A stretch of DNA of 64,000 nt, from the NCBI GenBank assembly GCA_916610825.1, contig OU744452.1:5396521-5460520 (forward strand). Direction: 5' to 3'. Shown here piece by piece: positions 52,201-62,995 of this stretch. Origin of the DNA: Haliclystus octoradiatus (lineage: Eukaryota; Cnidaria; Staurozoa; Stauromedusae; Haliclystidae). The translations under genes and the position numbers were made by a program. How positions within the stretch are numbered: the first letter of the stretch is position 1; each line of letters starts with the position of its first letter. Below the pieces are notes generated by a model. It did not search any database. It had not been told where the DNA came from and saw only the letters and a program-made list of their open reading frames with translations.

Positions 52201-55200
52201 GTAGTTTCGTATGTACGCTGTTTTGTTGCTGTTGCTATTTTGCTGTGGCTGCAAGCCAAAACCCGTAATTTAACAATTTTAAGTATCCTGATACAAACAT
52301 CAACAACAACCATTCAGCAAACAATATCACATTTAATGATTTTATAAAGCATTTTTGAAAGTCTGTCAATTTGAAGTTGATATTAAATGGAAATGATCCT
52401 TGGTTCAGACAAGTAATTGTGCAAGCAAGGCAGTTCAGAGTGTGGTAAAAACATCATTTGCACCAACTATTCTATAATCCAGTGCCCTCTAAGTAAGGGC
52501 AATTTACCCATATCTTCACTGCCTTGCTTGAATCTTTATATAAAACTTTGTCGCATTTTTATTTTCAGAGTTATGGTTTGACGATACATCATTACCACGT
52601 AATACCATTCTAACTACAGTTATTGGCAGTTATATTGTCCTTGATTGCAGAGGTGGTTCTAGTCTTTCTCCTTATATAGAATGGATGAAGGATTCTAAAC
52701 CAATCATAGAAGCAAGTTATAGATTCTCTGGTATTAATTTTAAATGGAGGCAACAGCCGTGGATGCTTGTTTTACAAGATGTCTTAATTGCTGATAGTGG
52801 TGTTTACGAATGCAACATTGGAAGCCGTGCCATCAATAGAAAGAAAACAAGAAAATTTTATCTTGTTGTGGATGGTAAGTCAGTCAAATCTGTTTCAGTT
52901 ATTTTCCGTCATACTATCACCTATGCCTAGCTAGTGGCTATTCAATGAATCACAATTTTGGAGTATGTTGGGTTCTAGTTGCATATTTTTGTTTAAAGTG
53001 GGAACAAGCCCCCAGACTATCTTTACGTATGTAGTAGAACTCGATGTAACAAATACAATGGCGTAATTTCTTTTTGATCTGGAAATTATTTTTTGGTGAA
53101 AAACGCCTTCAAGTGGTGTTTTGACCCAATTGTCGCTGAGAGAAAAAAGGGATTGGATCTAGCTTTATGACGACAAAGTCACAAGTCGTGTGGTTTGTCT
53201 AACAGACATAAGAGTGGACTGTGGGCTGATCACGCGACGTTATCTTTGAGGTGACGTAGTCCCGAAAAGCCACACAAAAAAATTCTGACAAGGCTGAGTC
53301 ATGATAGTCTGGGTGATTATTCCCGCTTTAAAAATCAATTGATCATATGCAAATATGTGTGGCTTTCTTTACATAAAGCCTACTCCTCTAGAAACAATGG
53401 TATAAGCACAGGATCTGACAAAAGTAGGAATCCTTCAACAAAAATTCAGAAGAAAATGATGGAATGCCTCTTGGATTCTAGAGGGTCAACCTTTTGTCAG
53501 ACCCTGTATAAGCACTTTCATTAGAGCAGGAAACTATTTCTGAAAGTCACTGGAAATTCACAGTGTAGCCATGTAGCTTATAAAAAGCAATTTTGAAATG
53601 TGATAAGGAAATAGTATCAGAAACGACGAGCCCCTGCTGCAAGTGATAAAGTCTTTTCATTATTGCATTGCATCTTGAATAGATTAAATTCAAAATAAAA
53701 ACAGTCAGCATTTCATAATTGGTATATAAAATAAATAGCGCATTTGTTTCTTTTGTCCAAGTAAAAGTGTTTAAAAAGTTTAGATTCAGATCAAGCACCA
53801 TGATGCTGAAATCTCTGATTTTATTATATTTGACATGAAGAAAAAGGTTTCTGAACGTATTTTAAGTCTCCCCTTGTGAATACAGCTCATGAACGTTGAA
53901 TGGCCTAATTTTCATGAACTTAATTCATGAAAACATTTCATGAAAATTGGGCCATTTAACGTTATGAACTGAACTGTTTATGTGGTGCTCATGGACAGTT
54001 CATGAAAGTTTCTAAATTTTATGAAAAACGTTCATAAGCTTCTGCCATTTAACATTCATGAACCATCCATGAACAGTTCATGAATGTTTGTGAGGAACAG
54101 CTCGTGAACTGAGCTATTATTTTCGTAGGAATCATTTCAAAACCTCCATAATTGGAAAATTGATTTTATTTTTTGTTTAAGAAAATGTTCTTTATCGCTT
54201 AGTTCCAAGAACAGCATTTGAAAATGTTCTAGTTTATTACATTTTTTGTTTCTATGTGTTATATATTTCTAGATATCAGACCTACATCGAAGCCAGTTAT
54301 CACATACTTTAAACCCAATAACATTACAGCAATTGTCGGTTCCTCTATTAAATTAACATGCCGTGCTACAGCAAAACCAATGCCATATATTAAATGGGAA
54401 CGCATCAGTTATCGATACCATAGTAACCAAAGTCAAAATCTAACATATGATAAAACCTCGCATGACGAACATAAGCACAAAGTTGTGATGTTAAACTCAA
54501 CATTTACAGAAATTATTGAAGCCAATTACACAAAGATAATTGAAACTTTATGTGTTCATCGTGCTTTTGAAGATCATATTACCTTAACTGATCTTCAGTA
54601 TGATGGAAGTAGTGAATACGCATGTGTTGCATTCAATGATTTTGGTTTTGTCTCAAAGACAGGATACCTGCATGTGATTCCAAGTGAGTATATCAAAATA
54701 GTCAAGGTGCATCACACAGGAATTTTCAAGGCTTTCAATACATACCATTTAATTGGGCAAAAATGACCGTTGGGCTCTTCGCGCTTAGAGTAACGTCGGT
54801 GTTTGTCGTTATTATGGTTCCTGTGCCTCGAACCATGCTGAAACTTAAAATGTTAAGCCATATTGAAGCTATGACTGACATTGATTGTTGAATTTACTTT
54901 AAGCATAATGCAAATTGATCTCGTAGCGACAACCGGTCGATGTTTCTCCTTCAATTATTATAACACAAAACAATCTGATATCAGATAAATTCACATTCAC
55001 ATCATATTTGAAAATCTTCAAGCTTCTTTTTTGTATTACACAACTTTCACGGTTAATCGGTTACTATTTCTGGAGCCAGTGTATGTTGAAAGCTATATGC
55101 TCTTACTGGTGAAACCAGTGCTTCTGCGGGGGATTGAACCCGAACCCAGCAAGTTGAGATCCAACCCTAACCACTAGGCAAATGCCATCATAGCAGAAAG

Positions 55201-57349
55201 AGCAACCATTATTAATGTATGGCGTTTGCTCATTTTCAGTTTGTTGGCTGAGAAATGAAAGCTTGAATAATTTTTATTAAATTTTATATCGGTTGAATGT
55301 TATATTTGACTTGACTGGATTCCACTGAGCGTTGACTATGTATATATATATATGATATATTAATGCTGTTGATTTATTATAGTTGTAAGCTGTGTACAGC
55401 AATCAGCTCCCTCAAGTGAATAGTCAGTCCATCAGATCTTGAAATTATCTAACCTTTCAACAGTGGCCACTCTCTACCTACAAATATTGTGCAATGTTCG
55501 AAATAAATGTAACTCATATAAAGTGATTACATAAAATGCATCTTTGCATCTTTAAAACCTTATAATAATCGGAGGATTTATTGTTCAGTACAAATAATAA
55601 CACAACTGAACTGATTGACTGCAGCCATTTAGCCAATCTGAAGTCAGTCTGCGGAAATGTTGTGCAAGCATAGTTATGTTGTTATTTTGTAGTCAAATCA
55701 TCACCAAGAAGATTCTGATCAATAATTTGTGCATGGTACGACAAAAGTGAGGATCTTGGAAGGCTAGAGAAAATTTAACAGAAAATGATGAAAATTTTAA
55801 GATTCCGGAAGGCCAAATCTTTTGTCGGACACTGACACAGTATTTATTTTACCATTGTTGTCATGGGCATCATCTTCGTCATTTATGGAGAGAGAGAAAG
55901 CTGATATGTCTTAAAGTTTTTTAATTATTTATAGTCTTTGTTTTGTTTCATATATTTCTTGTAGTCCTTGTTGATCTTCGAAAAAAATAGTAAGCTGTTC
56001 CACGAGCGTGCACCAGCTGATTTGTAGAAACTACGTCATGGTCTTAATATAGTTGTATTTTATTGTGATTATTTATAGAACCGCCTCCATCGTCACATGA
56101 ATTAGAAATACTATACTATGAAAAATATGGTAACGACAGGACAACATCACGTATACCATTATCCGTTGTTATCGTCTTACCAATCTGTGTTCTCATTTTA
56201 ATCATCGTCGTTTTTGTTTATTGGAACGTGCAACGTGATAAAAGTGAAACACCGCGTAGAAAGTTACCTACTGTACCCTTACATTTTGTTGATCGCAATG
56301 GTGGAACTGGGAATTATACTAAACACGGTGGTCCAATGGATAAGAAAGTTAATGGTACCTACTCTGACAATATGAATGGATCTGTTCATATACCAAAGAT
56401 TGTAGTACATGTAAGTCTTTGAGTTGTTTACATCTAAATTGCACTTTGGTGATATGATATAACTAGTGTACTAATATGTGCAAGTTACTGTTTCAATAAT
56501 TTTTATAACATGTCATGTCTGACTAAATTTCTCGGAATCCTACCGAAATTCAGTTTCGGCAAAGAATTATAGCATCCTGGCCGTTCTGCCGGCATTCCAG
56601 CTTGGCCAAAACTTGACTTGCTAGATAGTAAGATTACACACCTTTTATAAACAGTGTTGCAATCCTGAAATCCTAAATGGCAAATTGTTGGTGCAAAATC
56701 GGAAGGCTAGAATCTAATAAAATTTTAAAGTTTGTATTTGAAAACACCTTTCTTATCATACATATTTAAAATAAATACTTCAAGCATGAGCTGCTATCGA
56801 GAAGTTATCTTGAATTTTGATTGTCAAGAATTTTGATTGATGTGGCCAATTTATGAAAGATACAAATTTGAAACAAAGTTGAAATGCAGAAGATAGTTTT
56901 GAAAAGTCAATTGTCATTGGACCCTGACGTACATAGCCTGCGTGCTCAAAATATCTATAGAGCTTACGGGATTAAAAATCTTGCTTCTTCGTTATTAAGA
57001 TTTTTGATACCGGAAGGTCTGCACGCAGGCATATTTACTACATTTACGGTGTTTTTTATTCCAGCCTCTCATGCGCGTTGATAACACATGGGATGATAGT
57101 GACCCCAATGGATTATCAAATACCCAAAAATACAAGTCGCTTCCACATGTTTCTGACTCACCGAAACCCATATCTCGTAACATATCAAAGTCACATGATC
57201 AACTTCAATTAGGTCCTAATCTCCTTGATAATGTTAACCATGGTAGCAGTGAAAATGACCTTGAATGGGATCAAGAAGACCTGGATTTGCAACTAACGCT
57301 TGACCATCCACATATTGAAGATGAGGATGGTATTATTACGCTACTGTAA
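46230..57349 (+). CDS. FGF receptor-like protein without kinase (FGFRL1-like), seven exons, 570 aa
   Basis: A single-pass membrane receptor predicted to bind FGF or heparan-type ligands without signalling by phosphorylation. Exons 46230-46287, 46945-47190, 48122-48196, 52569-52874, 54273-54683, 56079-56410 and 57065-57349 join in phase (all phase 1 up to exon 6). Domains: signal peptide 1-17; Ig1 20-101 (LTCSDY, YLCVND); Thr-rich linker 102-126; Ig2 127-228 (LDCRGG, WMKD, YECNIG); Ig3 229-365 (IVGSSIKLTCRA, WER, YACVAFNDFGF); membrane helix ~393-413 (LSVVIVLPICVLILIIVVFV); cytoplasmic tail 415-570. The tail has a basic juxtamembrane ETPRRKLPTVPL, YKSL (a YxxΦ signal) and an acidic end DGIITLL. 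Ig3 resembles FGFR D3 around IVGSS and the second Cys. Human FGFRL1 (504 aa) has the same plan, but the tail sequence differs. AATAAA lies at 57478-57483. Alternatives: a truncated FGFR paralogue. No kinase exon was seen to 60.5 kb. Confidence 0.85.
46422..46507. mobile_element. TTAA MITE (family D), copy 2
   Basis: Flanked by TTAA (46418-46421, 46508-46511); ends AGGGGCAAAAATGACCGG and CCGGTCAATATTTCTTTG. In intron 1 of the FGFR-like gene. Confidence 0.7.
46945..47190 (+). CDS. FGFR-like exon 2: Ig domain 1
   Basis: Acceptor atttcaag, donor gtaata; phase 1/1. A complete I-set-like Ig fold with VQLTCSDY, ADWLKD, SLVIQDAVEDDSGLYLCVND. Confidence 0.9.
47468..47606. repeat. 32-bp tandem repeat, ~4 copies
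   Basis: CAATAACAGTTCTGCCTTTA plus ACGGTATTCTAT repeated head to tail with few changes, in intron 2 of the FGFR-like gene. Confidence 0.9.
48122..48196 (+). CDS. FGFR-like exon 3: Thr/Ser-rich linker
   Basis: Phase 1/1, 75 bp, encoding STATATTTTRLSTKSPMTFD. The acceptor is a tandem cagtag; using the second AG (exon from 48125) removes one Val. In FGFRs this position holds the acid-box linker; no acid box is present here. Confidence 0.8.
48712..49466. mobile_element. hAT-type element, 755 bp, 8-bp target duplication
   Basis: Ends TAGTGATGAGCCGA and CGGCTCATCACTA, flanked by GTTTTCAC at 48704-48711 and 49467-49474. No intact transposase. In intron 3 of the FGFR-like gene. Confidence 0.88.
49475..52568. 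other. FGFR-like intron 3, remainder
   Basis: No exon recognised. It contains a minus-strand hairpin word (50003-50035, rc CTTGAAGATGATCACTTGTG) related to the Penelope tails, and the hairpin MITE at 51890-52013. Confidence 0.5.
51890..52013. mobile_element. Short hairpin MITE
   Basis: Near-palindromic over its whole length: outer AACAATTAGACAA / TTGTCTAATTGTT and inner ACCGTCCGGAATAGTCACCG / CGTGACTATTCGACGGT. Confidence 0.7.
52569..52874 (+). CDS. FGFR-like exon 4: Ig domain 2
   Basis: Acceptor attttcag, donor gtaagt; phase 1/1. IVLDCRGG, YIEWMKDSK, WMLVLQDVLIADSGVYECNI and the basic NRKKTRKF. The Ig2 basic region binds heparin in FGFRs. Confidence 0.92.
53416..53502. repeat. Small inverted-repeat element (family E), copy 1
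   Basis: CTGACAAAAG ... CTTTTGTCAG ends; a related copy (ACGACAAAAGTGAGG ... CTTTTGTCGG) lies at 55738-55836. Both are in introns of the FGFR-like gene. Confidence 0.5.
54273..54683 (+). CDS. FGFR-like exon 5: Ig domain 3
   Basis: Acceptor atttctag, donor gtgagt; phase 1/1. RPTSKPVITYFKPNNITAIV, LTCRATAKPMPYIKWER, a longer than usual loop rich in His/Asn, then SSEYACVAFNDFGFVSKTGY. An extra Cys (ETLCVHR) is unpaired by family standards. The domain is on one exon, whereas vertebrate FGFR D3 is split. Confidence 0.92.
54749..54955. mobile_element. TTAA MITE (family D), copy 3 (decayed)
   Basis: Ends GGGCAAAAATGACCG and CGGTCGATGTTTCTCC are recognisable; the TTAA flanks are mutated. In intron 5 of the FGFR-like gene. 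Confidence 0.55.
55102..55190 (-). mobile_element. tRNA-derived SINE head, copy 2
   Basis: In minus sense: GATGGCATTTGCCTAGTGGT (A box) and GGGTTCAATCCCCC (B box), followed by GCAGAAGCACTGG, as in the plus copy at 8.5 kb. It lacks a full cloverleaf and a discriminator end, so it is not a tRNA gene. Confidence 0.65.
55738..55836. repeat. Small inverted-repeat element (family E), copy 2
   Basis: See the copy at 53416; the shared internal text AGAAAATGATGAAAAT/AGAAAATGATGGAATG supports common origin. Confidence 0.5.
56079..56410 (+). CDS. FGFR-like exon 6: stalk, membrane helix, juxtamembrane
   Basis: Acceptor atttatag, donor gtaagt; phase 1 in, 0 out. Hydrophobic LSVVIVLPICVLILIIVVFV, then WNVQRDKSETPRRKL. 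Confidence 0.9.
57065..57349 (+). CDS. FGFR-like exon 7: cytoplasmic tail and stop
   Basis: Acceptor attccag, phase 0. PLMRVDNTWDDSDPNGLSNT ... QKYKSLPHVSDSPKPIS ... an acidic end, TAA at 57347-57349. No glycine loop or other kinase motif. Confidence 0.85.
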   Translation, partial: PLMRVDNTWDDSDPNGLSNTQKYKSLPHVSDSPKPISRNISKSHDQLQLGPNLLDNVNHGSSENDLEWDQEDLDLQLTLDHPHIEDEDGIITLL

Positions 57350-57477
57350 TGTAACATAACATCCTTCAAGTATTGAAGGTTATATTGTATAGAGATTTTT
57401 AACCTTAAATATGCATATAGATGAAGTTATAGATAAATGAACACATAGATTGTTGTATTAATATCAATATATATTTT

Positions 57478-57483
57478 AATAAA
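57478..57483 (+). terminator. Polyadenylation signal of the FGFR-like gene
   Basis: AATAAA about 130 bp after the stop codon, in AT-rich 3' sequence. Confidence 0.6.
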
Positions 57484-58547
57484 GATAATATAAGCCTTAT
57501 ATGAATATATTATTAAACGTATTATAACAAGTGTTTTGGTTACCTTTGTCTAGAAAATATCGCCTCGATTGAATGGATTGTTTAAGTAGCAGAACAGAGG
57601 TCCAAGATTAGGTTGTAACACAGAAAAGTCCTTGTTTTCCAGTGCGTACCCCCATTGTTCTTTTCCCCTTTACGTCAATGATATCAAGGCGATAGAGAAA
57701 TAATTTGTTTACAAAAAGTGAACTTAAGTCTTTCAGAAGAACGACCAATATTTCTCAATTTTAGTAATTTATGAGTTGCTATGAAGTAGCATAGAAAGGA
57801 TGCTCCTGGGACCGTTTTGAAATTTTTTTTGGCATTTTTGCATTCTTAATCTCTGACGTCCAGGGGAATATCTTCAAATGTAAAATATAAAAGTAAATTG
57901 TCTACAGACGTCATTAGTACTTGCTTGGCTGCTATGTTTGACGTCAAATACATAATTGTTTAGCCGTTTGACAGGTATCTGTCTTTTTCTGCCCTTTTAT
58001 ACTCTAAAATTTGTCCTCTTCGGTCTATTTTTAGATTAAACCCTCAGTTTCATTCTATTTTCAACATTTGTGCTTTCTATGTCTAGGATATCTTATTAAG
58101 GCGATCTGCGGGTGTATGCATCATAAAATTTTTCATACTGTAAAAATAGTAATTCAGATGGTATCGCACTACCAAAGGCACCCGTACCACTCCTTTTTTC
58201 GCTTATCATAGCTCTTTTCGGATCTCAGCTGCAAATCAATTTCATCGGATTTCATTGCAGATGGGCCTGAATTGTCATTGCGCAACGATGCGCTGCAGCT
58301 ACTCACAATGCAATTCCTTCTGGACTATTCCATCTACCATCAGAAGATTCTAATCATTTGATGTTTTAGATAAAGTCAAGGCTGAGTTGATGTGTGAGAG
58401 ATTTGAACCACAGTCGATCTAATATGATCAAATCCAAAGTTCGGTCGCTCGTTCATCTGAGCTAACTACAACTCCTAGATACTGTCAAGGTGTTCTAATT
58501 TCTCGAATGCATGTACTCATCTTATTTTTTTGTCGTTGTGGTACTTC

Positions 58548-58714
58548 CTAAAATATTATAAATGCTATTTAAATCGATTGCGGCCGTATTACATAAAAAA
58601 GTTTTAATCGATTGTATTTACAATTTATAAATTGTAAATACAATCGATTAAAACTTTTCTATGTAATACGGCCGCAATCGATTTAAATAGCATTTATAAT
58701 ATTTTAGGAAGTGG
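58548..58714. repeat. Long near-perfect palindrome, ~80-bp arms
   Basis: Centred at about 58630 (ATTTATAAAT). Arms contain CGATTGCGGCCGTATTACAT and its complement. Single-base differences only. Confidence 0.85.
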
Positions 58715-58716
58715 CT

Positions 58717-59669
58717 ATGGCTATAAGGCGTATTTTGAGCGAAAATAATGCAGGCGTATTTAATTCGAGCATTATTTACGCCTAAAATACGCCTTGGCTA
58801 GGTGTATTTAAATGCAAATACGCTTTCGACACCTCTCAAATACGCCTTAGAACTATGCAGGTGATAATGAAGGCTGATAAAACGCCATCCTTGGTAATTC
58901 TATAATAATCCTTAATTATTCGTAAATTATTTCAACAAAGACGGGGGTTTAGACATTTAATTTGTTTCGTTTAGACGTAGTTGCATGGCAACAGCATAGC
59001 AACTGCATAGCAACTCCTTGGAAATGATTCAATGAACAACAAATACAAATGAGCAGGGATCGAAGTAGATCGAAGTACAACAAATTGTTCATTCTCTTTT
59101 ATCAATCATTTATTTCATAATTCAATGGTCTTCAAGGCTGATATAATTTTACTTTATATATCATTGGAAATCAGAAACATGGACTTAGATCAAACAGTAA
59201 TCAAATCTCAAAACATTCACATTTTGATTGTATTTAAATAAAAATTCATAGTTACTTAAATGCAAACTCTTCTCGAAATTATCGCAAAGCTAAGTTTGTA
59301 ATTTTTATTTCCAATGGGTAGTTCATGAACAGCGTATGTTTATTGCTTCTGTATGTTGATTATTATCTTGAACATGGCTTGTAACAAATCACAGAAAAAG
59401 CGAACGATTCCCTTCCACGACTTTGTTTATAAATTTTGAATAAACTTACGATATCATATTGCCTCGTGACGAAAACAAATATCTTTTCTCATGCCGTTGG
59501 GAACAATAGTTTGTTTATGTAAAACGCACTAATCAGAAAATTTAATTTATTTCCGCCTGTTTAGCGCGCTTTAAATTTTCAAACATCTCGAAGGCGTATT
59601 TCGAGGCGTAAATAATGCATTAAATACGCCTGCATTATTTTCGCTCAAAATACGCCGTATAGCCATAGC
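58717..59669. mobile_element. MITE with ~50-bp inverted ends rich in GGCGTATTT
   Basis: Ends GGCTATGGCTATAAGGCGTA and its complement TACGCCGTATAGCCATAGCC. Subterminal GGCGTATTT words are repeated in both orientations. No transposase. Confidence 0.75.
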
Positions 59670-60592
59670 CTAATAAGATGAGTACATGCATTCGAGAAAT
59701 TAGAACACCTTGACAGTATCTAGGAGTTGTAGTTGGCTCAGATGAACGAGCGACCGAACTTTGGATTTGATCATATTTGATCGACTGTGGTTCAAATCTC
59801 TCACACATCAACTCAGCCTTGACTTTATCTAAAGAAATATCAGTTGATAAGTTATTTAGACAAATAATATACTTCAACACTTGACTACAGTCTCACATCG
59901 TCACACAATGCTCCATATAATTATGATGATCTATAGTGAAAAATAATAAATTAATCCAAATCAATTCCCCATACATTCAACTATATATACGTTTTAAAGC
60001 TGCTATACCTAGGAAATTTAACTGCGTGCAATTAATTGAGACGCTAATCGATCTATTTAGTACTGATAATTCCCGCGAAAACTGTTCTGATATATATTAA
60101 TATTTGTTTTAATCATAATTTATATATTTTAGTAGCATATCGTATTCTTGCATTCAATTATTGTCCAGTTAAATGTCTTATTGTAATCCAATCCATATAT
60201 TGTAGTTTAGATTAATCTTTTTCATTTAATACTGTATCAGGAGGAATGTCCAGTTTTCGAGGCATAAATATTTTAAATTTGAGTTCATCGTAAAATGGGA
60301 TATTTAGTTTCCAACACGTCACATAAAAGTTTACTTGATAGCAAGCAAGTTTGTCATTTTTGATTGGGATTTTTTAATGTGATTTATGTTTTGCATCGCA
60401 ATAATATATCTATATAGCCCTCATTTGGGCCAGAACACTCAGTGAAGACCTCCCTTCAATCTGCACCAATTAGAGAAATCAGTTCGTCGATATGAGTTTA
60501 TTAGTAGAATTTTGAAAATTCTTTAATGCGGTGAAGAATATTCAACAGCTATTAGTAGACGATAAAAGCTGGTACTTGTGCTGACTGACATA

Positions 60593-60810
60593 CACTTGCA
60601 ACACCAAAACCATGAAAATGCCAAGAAATTGTAGTGAAAAGACCATGGAAAGATAAGTAAGTGAAAACAATACATTTTTTAAGCCCTGAAAATGTTTGAA
60701 TGTCATGAAAACATTCATATTCACGACATTAAAGTGAAAATACCTTGAAAATGCCATGAAAACGCAATGAAATTTCACGAGTTTTTTTCATGGTTTTGGT
60801 TTCAGTAGTG
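60593..60810. mobile_element. CACTA-type MITE, 218 bp
   Basis: ATA duplicated at 60590-60592 and 60811-60813. Ends CACTTGCAACACCAAAACCA and (rc) CACTACTGAAACCAAAACCA, with CATGAAAA words as subterminal repeats, like the CCGTGAAAA words of the large CACTA element. Its border is 7 bp downstream (minus sense) of the stop codon of the three-finger receptor gene. Confidence 0.75.
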
Positions 60811-60819
60811 ATACGATGC

Positions 60820-61089
60820 TCACAAGGATACGCTATCAATTGGATTGTTGCAAATTGATTCCATTGAATCATTATGTTCTCTTGAATTATTACGACATTT
60901 GTTATATATGATAATAGCCAAAACAATTGAGATAACTACACCACTCAGCGAAGCAACAATCAGGATTGGAAGAAAGATTTTATGATTTCCATTTTGTGGC
61001 ATTATTTTGACGGTTTCTTCATCTCGATTGCGCAGACTTGGACGATTGCAATTATCACCACGGCAACAGCAAATATTTGTTTCATTTAC
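60820..61089 (-). CDS. Three-finger receptor gene, last exon
   Basis: VNETNICCCRGDNCNRPSLR then stalk, helix and a short tail ending NPIDSVSL, TGA at 60820-60822. Confidence 0.85.
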   Translation of the reverse strand, partial: VNETNICCCRGDNCNRPSLRNRDEETVKIMPQNGNHKIFLPILIVASLSGVVISIVLAIIIYNKCRNNSREHNDSMESICNNPIDSVSL

Positions 61090-62671
61090 CTGGAAAAGAA
61101 ATACAGTAAACATGGAGAAGAATTATAATTTAATACATTTGTAGCATCGTTTCGTTATTGAGATTCTTTAATTCAATCCGATTCATTACAAATTCAATTC
61201 GATTTACAAAATACTATACTGTTATTGGCACTTCAGTCTGAGACAGGATTGTTGTTGAAAAAGGGAACAATTTTCATTTGTTAATTTCAACTTATATGTA
61301 TTTATTTTACAAATGAAACCGACCATGTACCCCTCTGGTTAATGACGAATCTATCGATGTGTGTTTCAAGTCAATTGCATCTGAAACTCCATCGTGAATC
61401 CCTGCCTCGCATACTACAAATGGAAATAGCGTGAAGTGAAAAGTAGATTGAGAAACAATCCTCTAAGTATTTTGAAAGGTCTTAAATAGATACCCGAAAA
61501 AGACAATGAAAAAGTACTCTTGATAATTTTCCCGTATGCCAACCATTTGTATCTACGTCATCAGTTTCGATACCAGGAACAAACGGAGGAACGAAGCATG
61601 AGCTTAAAGTCAAAAATGGTTAAAATACATACAAGTATTTAACAGTTATAGAAAACACTGTAACGACTGTGTTACTATCTCCAAGCGCCCATGAATTATT
61701 CTGTTTATTATATAAAATAATACCACACATGTTATATGCTGAGTCTCTTTCGTAGATATTGAAGGCAAGTAACTTAATCAACGCGTGATGTTGTGCAGTT
61801 TCAATTGTAGGCCTATTGCTTCTTAAGATTTTCAAATATAAATGTTTTTAAATTTGAGTCTATTTACAGTAGCCATTTCAGCAATGAAGCTAAATAACAT
61901 TTAAAAAGCAAATATTGCCAATGAAGAATGAAGATACCATATAAGTCAAGGTAATTACTCCCCAAGTCATCTATAAATATATTTATTTGTCGAATTCCGT
62001 CCCAGACAGTCAAACATTTCCGTCATTTGAAATTTGCAATTACAACTCCCAACCATTTTCAATTGTTGTAGAAACAACAAAAGTAGCTTGTTGTCATGAC
62101 AACAAATGTAATTCATTGATTGGTCTAAAAGTGTAATTTTCACTATGAGAATATGATAATTTTACTGTGAATATAAAAACTTTATCGAATACGGCTACTT
62201 TCATAGATTGCAGATAAGCAAAATTTCAGTTATACGAATTGCAGTTTATCAGGGTTACACTGTAGTGCAGCGACAGTGAGTATATTGATGTCTGTTTTTT
62301 ACTTCATATAAATAATTCAAATAACTCAATACCTTGAAACATTGGGGCTCCAATAACTCTATCGCAGCACCATTCTTCTCACAGTATTTTGCTTGGTCGC
62401 ATCCAAAATAATCAAAACCATTTCCTTTGTTGTAATCCCCAACCATAGAGATACAAAAATGTGATTCCGGAAAAGAGCTGTAGTTTGAATTTGGAATACT
62501 TGAGTCTAGCAATCGTTCATCATCGATATCGCATTTATCCAATGATGTCTGTGAGGTACCATTGTTGCATTTCTTTGTTTCAGCTTTGAGGATATTTTGT
62601 AAATGATGAGGTGTATTGCAATGTCTCCCTGGGCAGCAACATAGAAGCCCGGTTGTACCATTAACATCGGT
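60820..62671 (-). CDS. Transmembrane protein with tandem three-finger (activin receptor/Ly6-type) modules, 5' part off window
   Basis: Two exons are visible: 62333-62671 (113 codons, phase 0/0, acceptor tttccag, donor gtattg) and 61089-60820 (89 codons plus stop, acceptor tttccag). The first begins in the tail of one cysteine-rich module (GLLCCCPGRHCN) and holds most of the next (FCISMVGDYNKGNGFDYFGC, KYCEKNG, PQCFK). The second completes it (NICCCRGDNCN), then a stalk, a membrane helix (IFLPILIVASLSGVVISIVL) and a ~25-residue tail ending in TGA. The CCCxGxxCN signature is that of activin type II/BMP receptor ectodomains and related Ly6/ET modules. The phase-0 intron inside each module implies upstream exons with further modules beyond the window. 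There is no kinase. Function unknown; it could be an extracellular ligand binder or adhesion protein. AATAAA (minus) lies at 60497-60502, beyond the CACTA-type MITE. Confidence 0.82.
62195..62265. mobile_element. Pogo/Tigger-like MITE end
   Basis: GATTGCAGATAAGC ... GGTTACACTGTA matches the right end of the element at 17298-17554. The left end was not found. Lies in the intron of the three-finger gene. Confidence 0.5.
62333..62671 (-). CDS. Three-finger receptor gene, penultimate exon
   Basis: Module-to-module exon: the end of module n and the start of module n+1. Potential N-glycosylation sites NGT, NGT and NYS. Confidence 0.85.
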
Positions 62672-62914
62672 CTGGAAATAATATAAAATGTAAATGACAT
62701 ATTTATCTCAGAGATTATATGCAACAATGTGAGAAGCGTTTTAAACCAATATCATTTGAAGGTTGAATAAGCTGTGAATGGAAATAGTTTCACCGAAAAC
62801 TTTAAGTCAATAAACTGGATAAATAATAATATGAAATTGTCCACACTTGCGTAGGTGAAGTGATCAGTGATAAATAGAAGAGCTTTAACAAATAAATAAA
62901 AAGAGTCAAAAAGA

Positions 62915-62995
62915 GACATACCGTTCTCGCTACTCAGAGTTTTCGCGAATTTCATAGGGTGAAATTTGGAGTAGCGAGAACCGTATGTATCTTTT
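62915..62995. repeat. Short inverted repeat (hairpin)
   Basis: GACATACCGTTCTCGCTACT and its complement AGTAGCGAGAACCGTATGT surround a ~35-bp loop that also carries GAATTTCAT/GTGAAATTT words. Confidence 0.7.

Larger units (their letters stand above)
58365..59835. repeat. Nested inverted-repeat complex
   Basis: The outer arms, 58365-58530 and 59671-59835, are near-identical inverted copies (GTCAAGGCTGAGTTGATGTG...). Between them are a long perfect palindrome (58548-58714) and a MITE (58717-59669). No coding sequence. Layering suggests successive insertions into one foldback element. Confidence 0.8.

Noticed and set aside
55102..55190. tRNA gene on the minus strand
   Set aside because: The A and B boxes are present, but acceptor-stem pairing is lacking and a related copy exists elsewhere; a SINE fits better.
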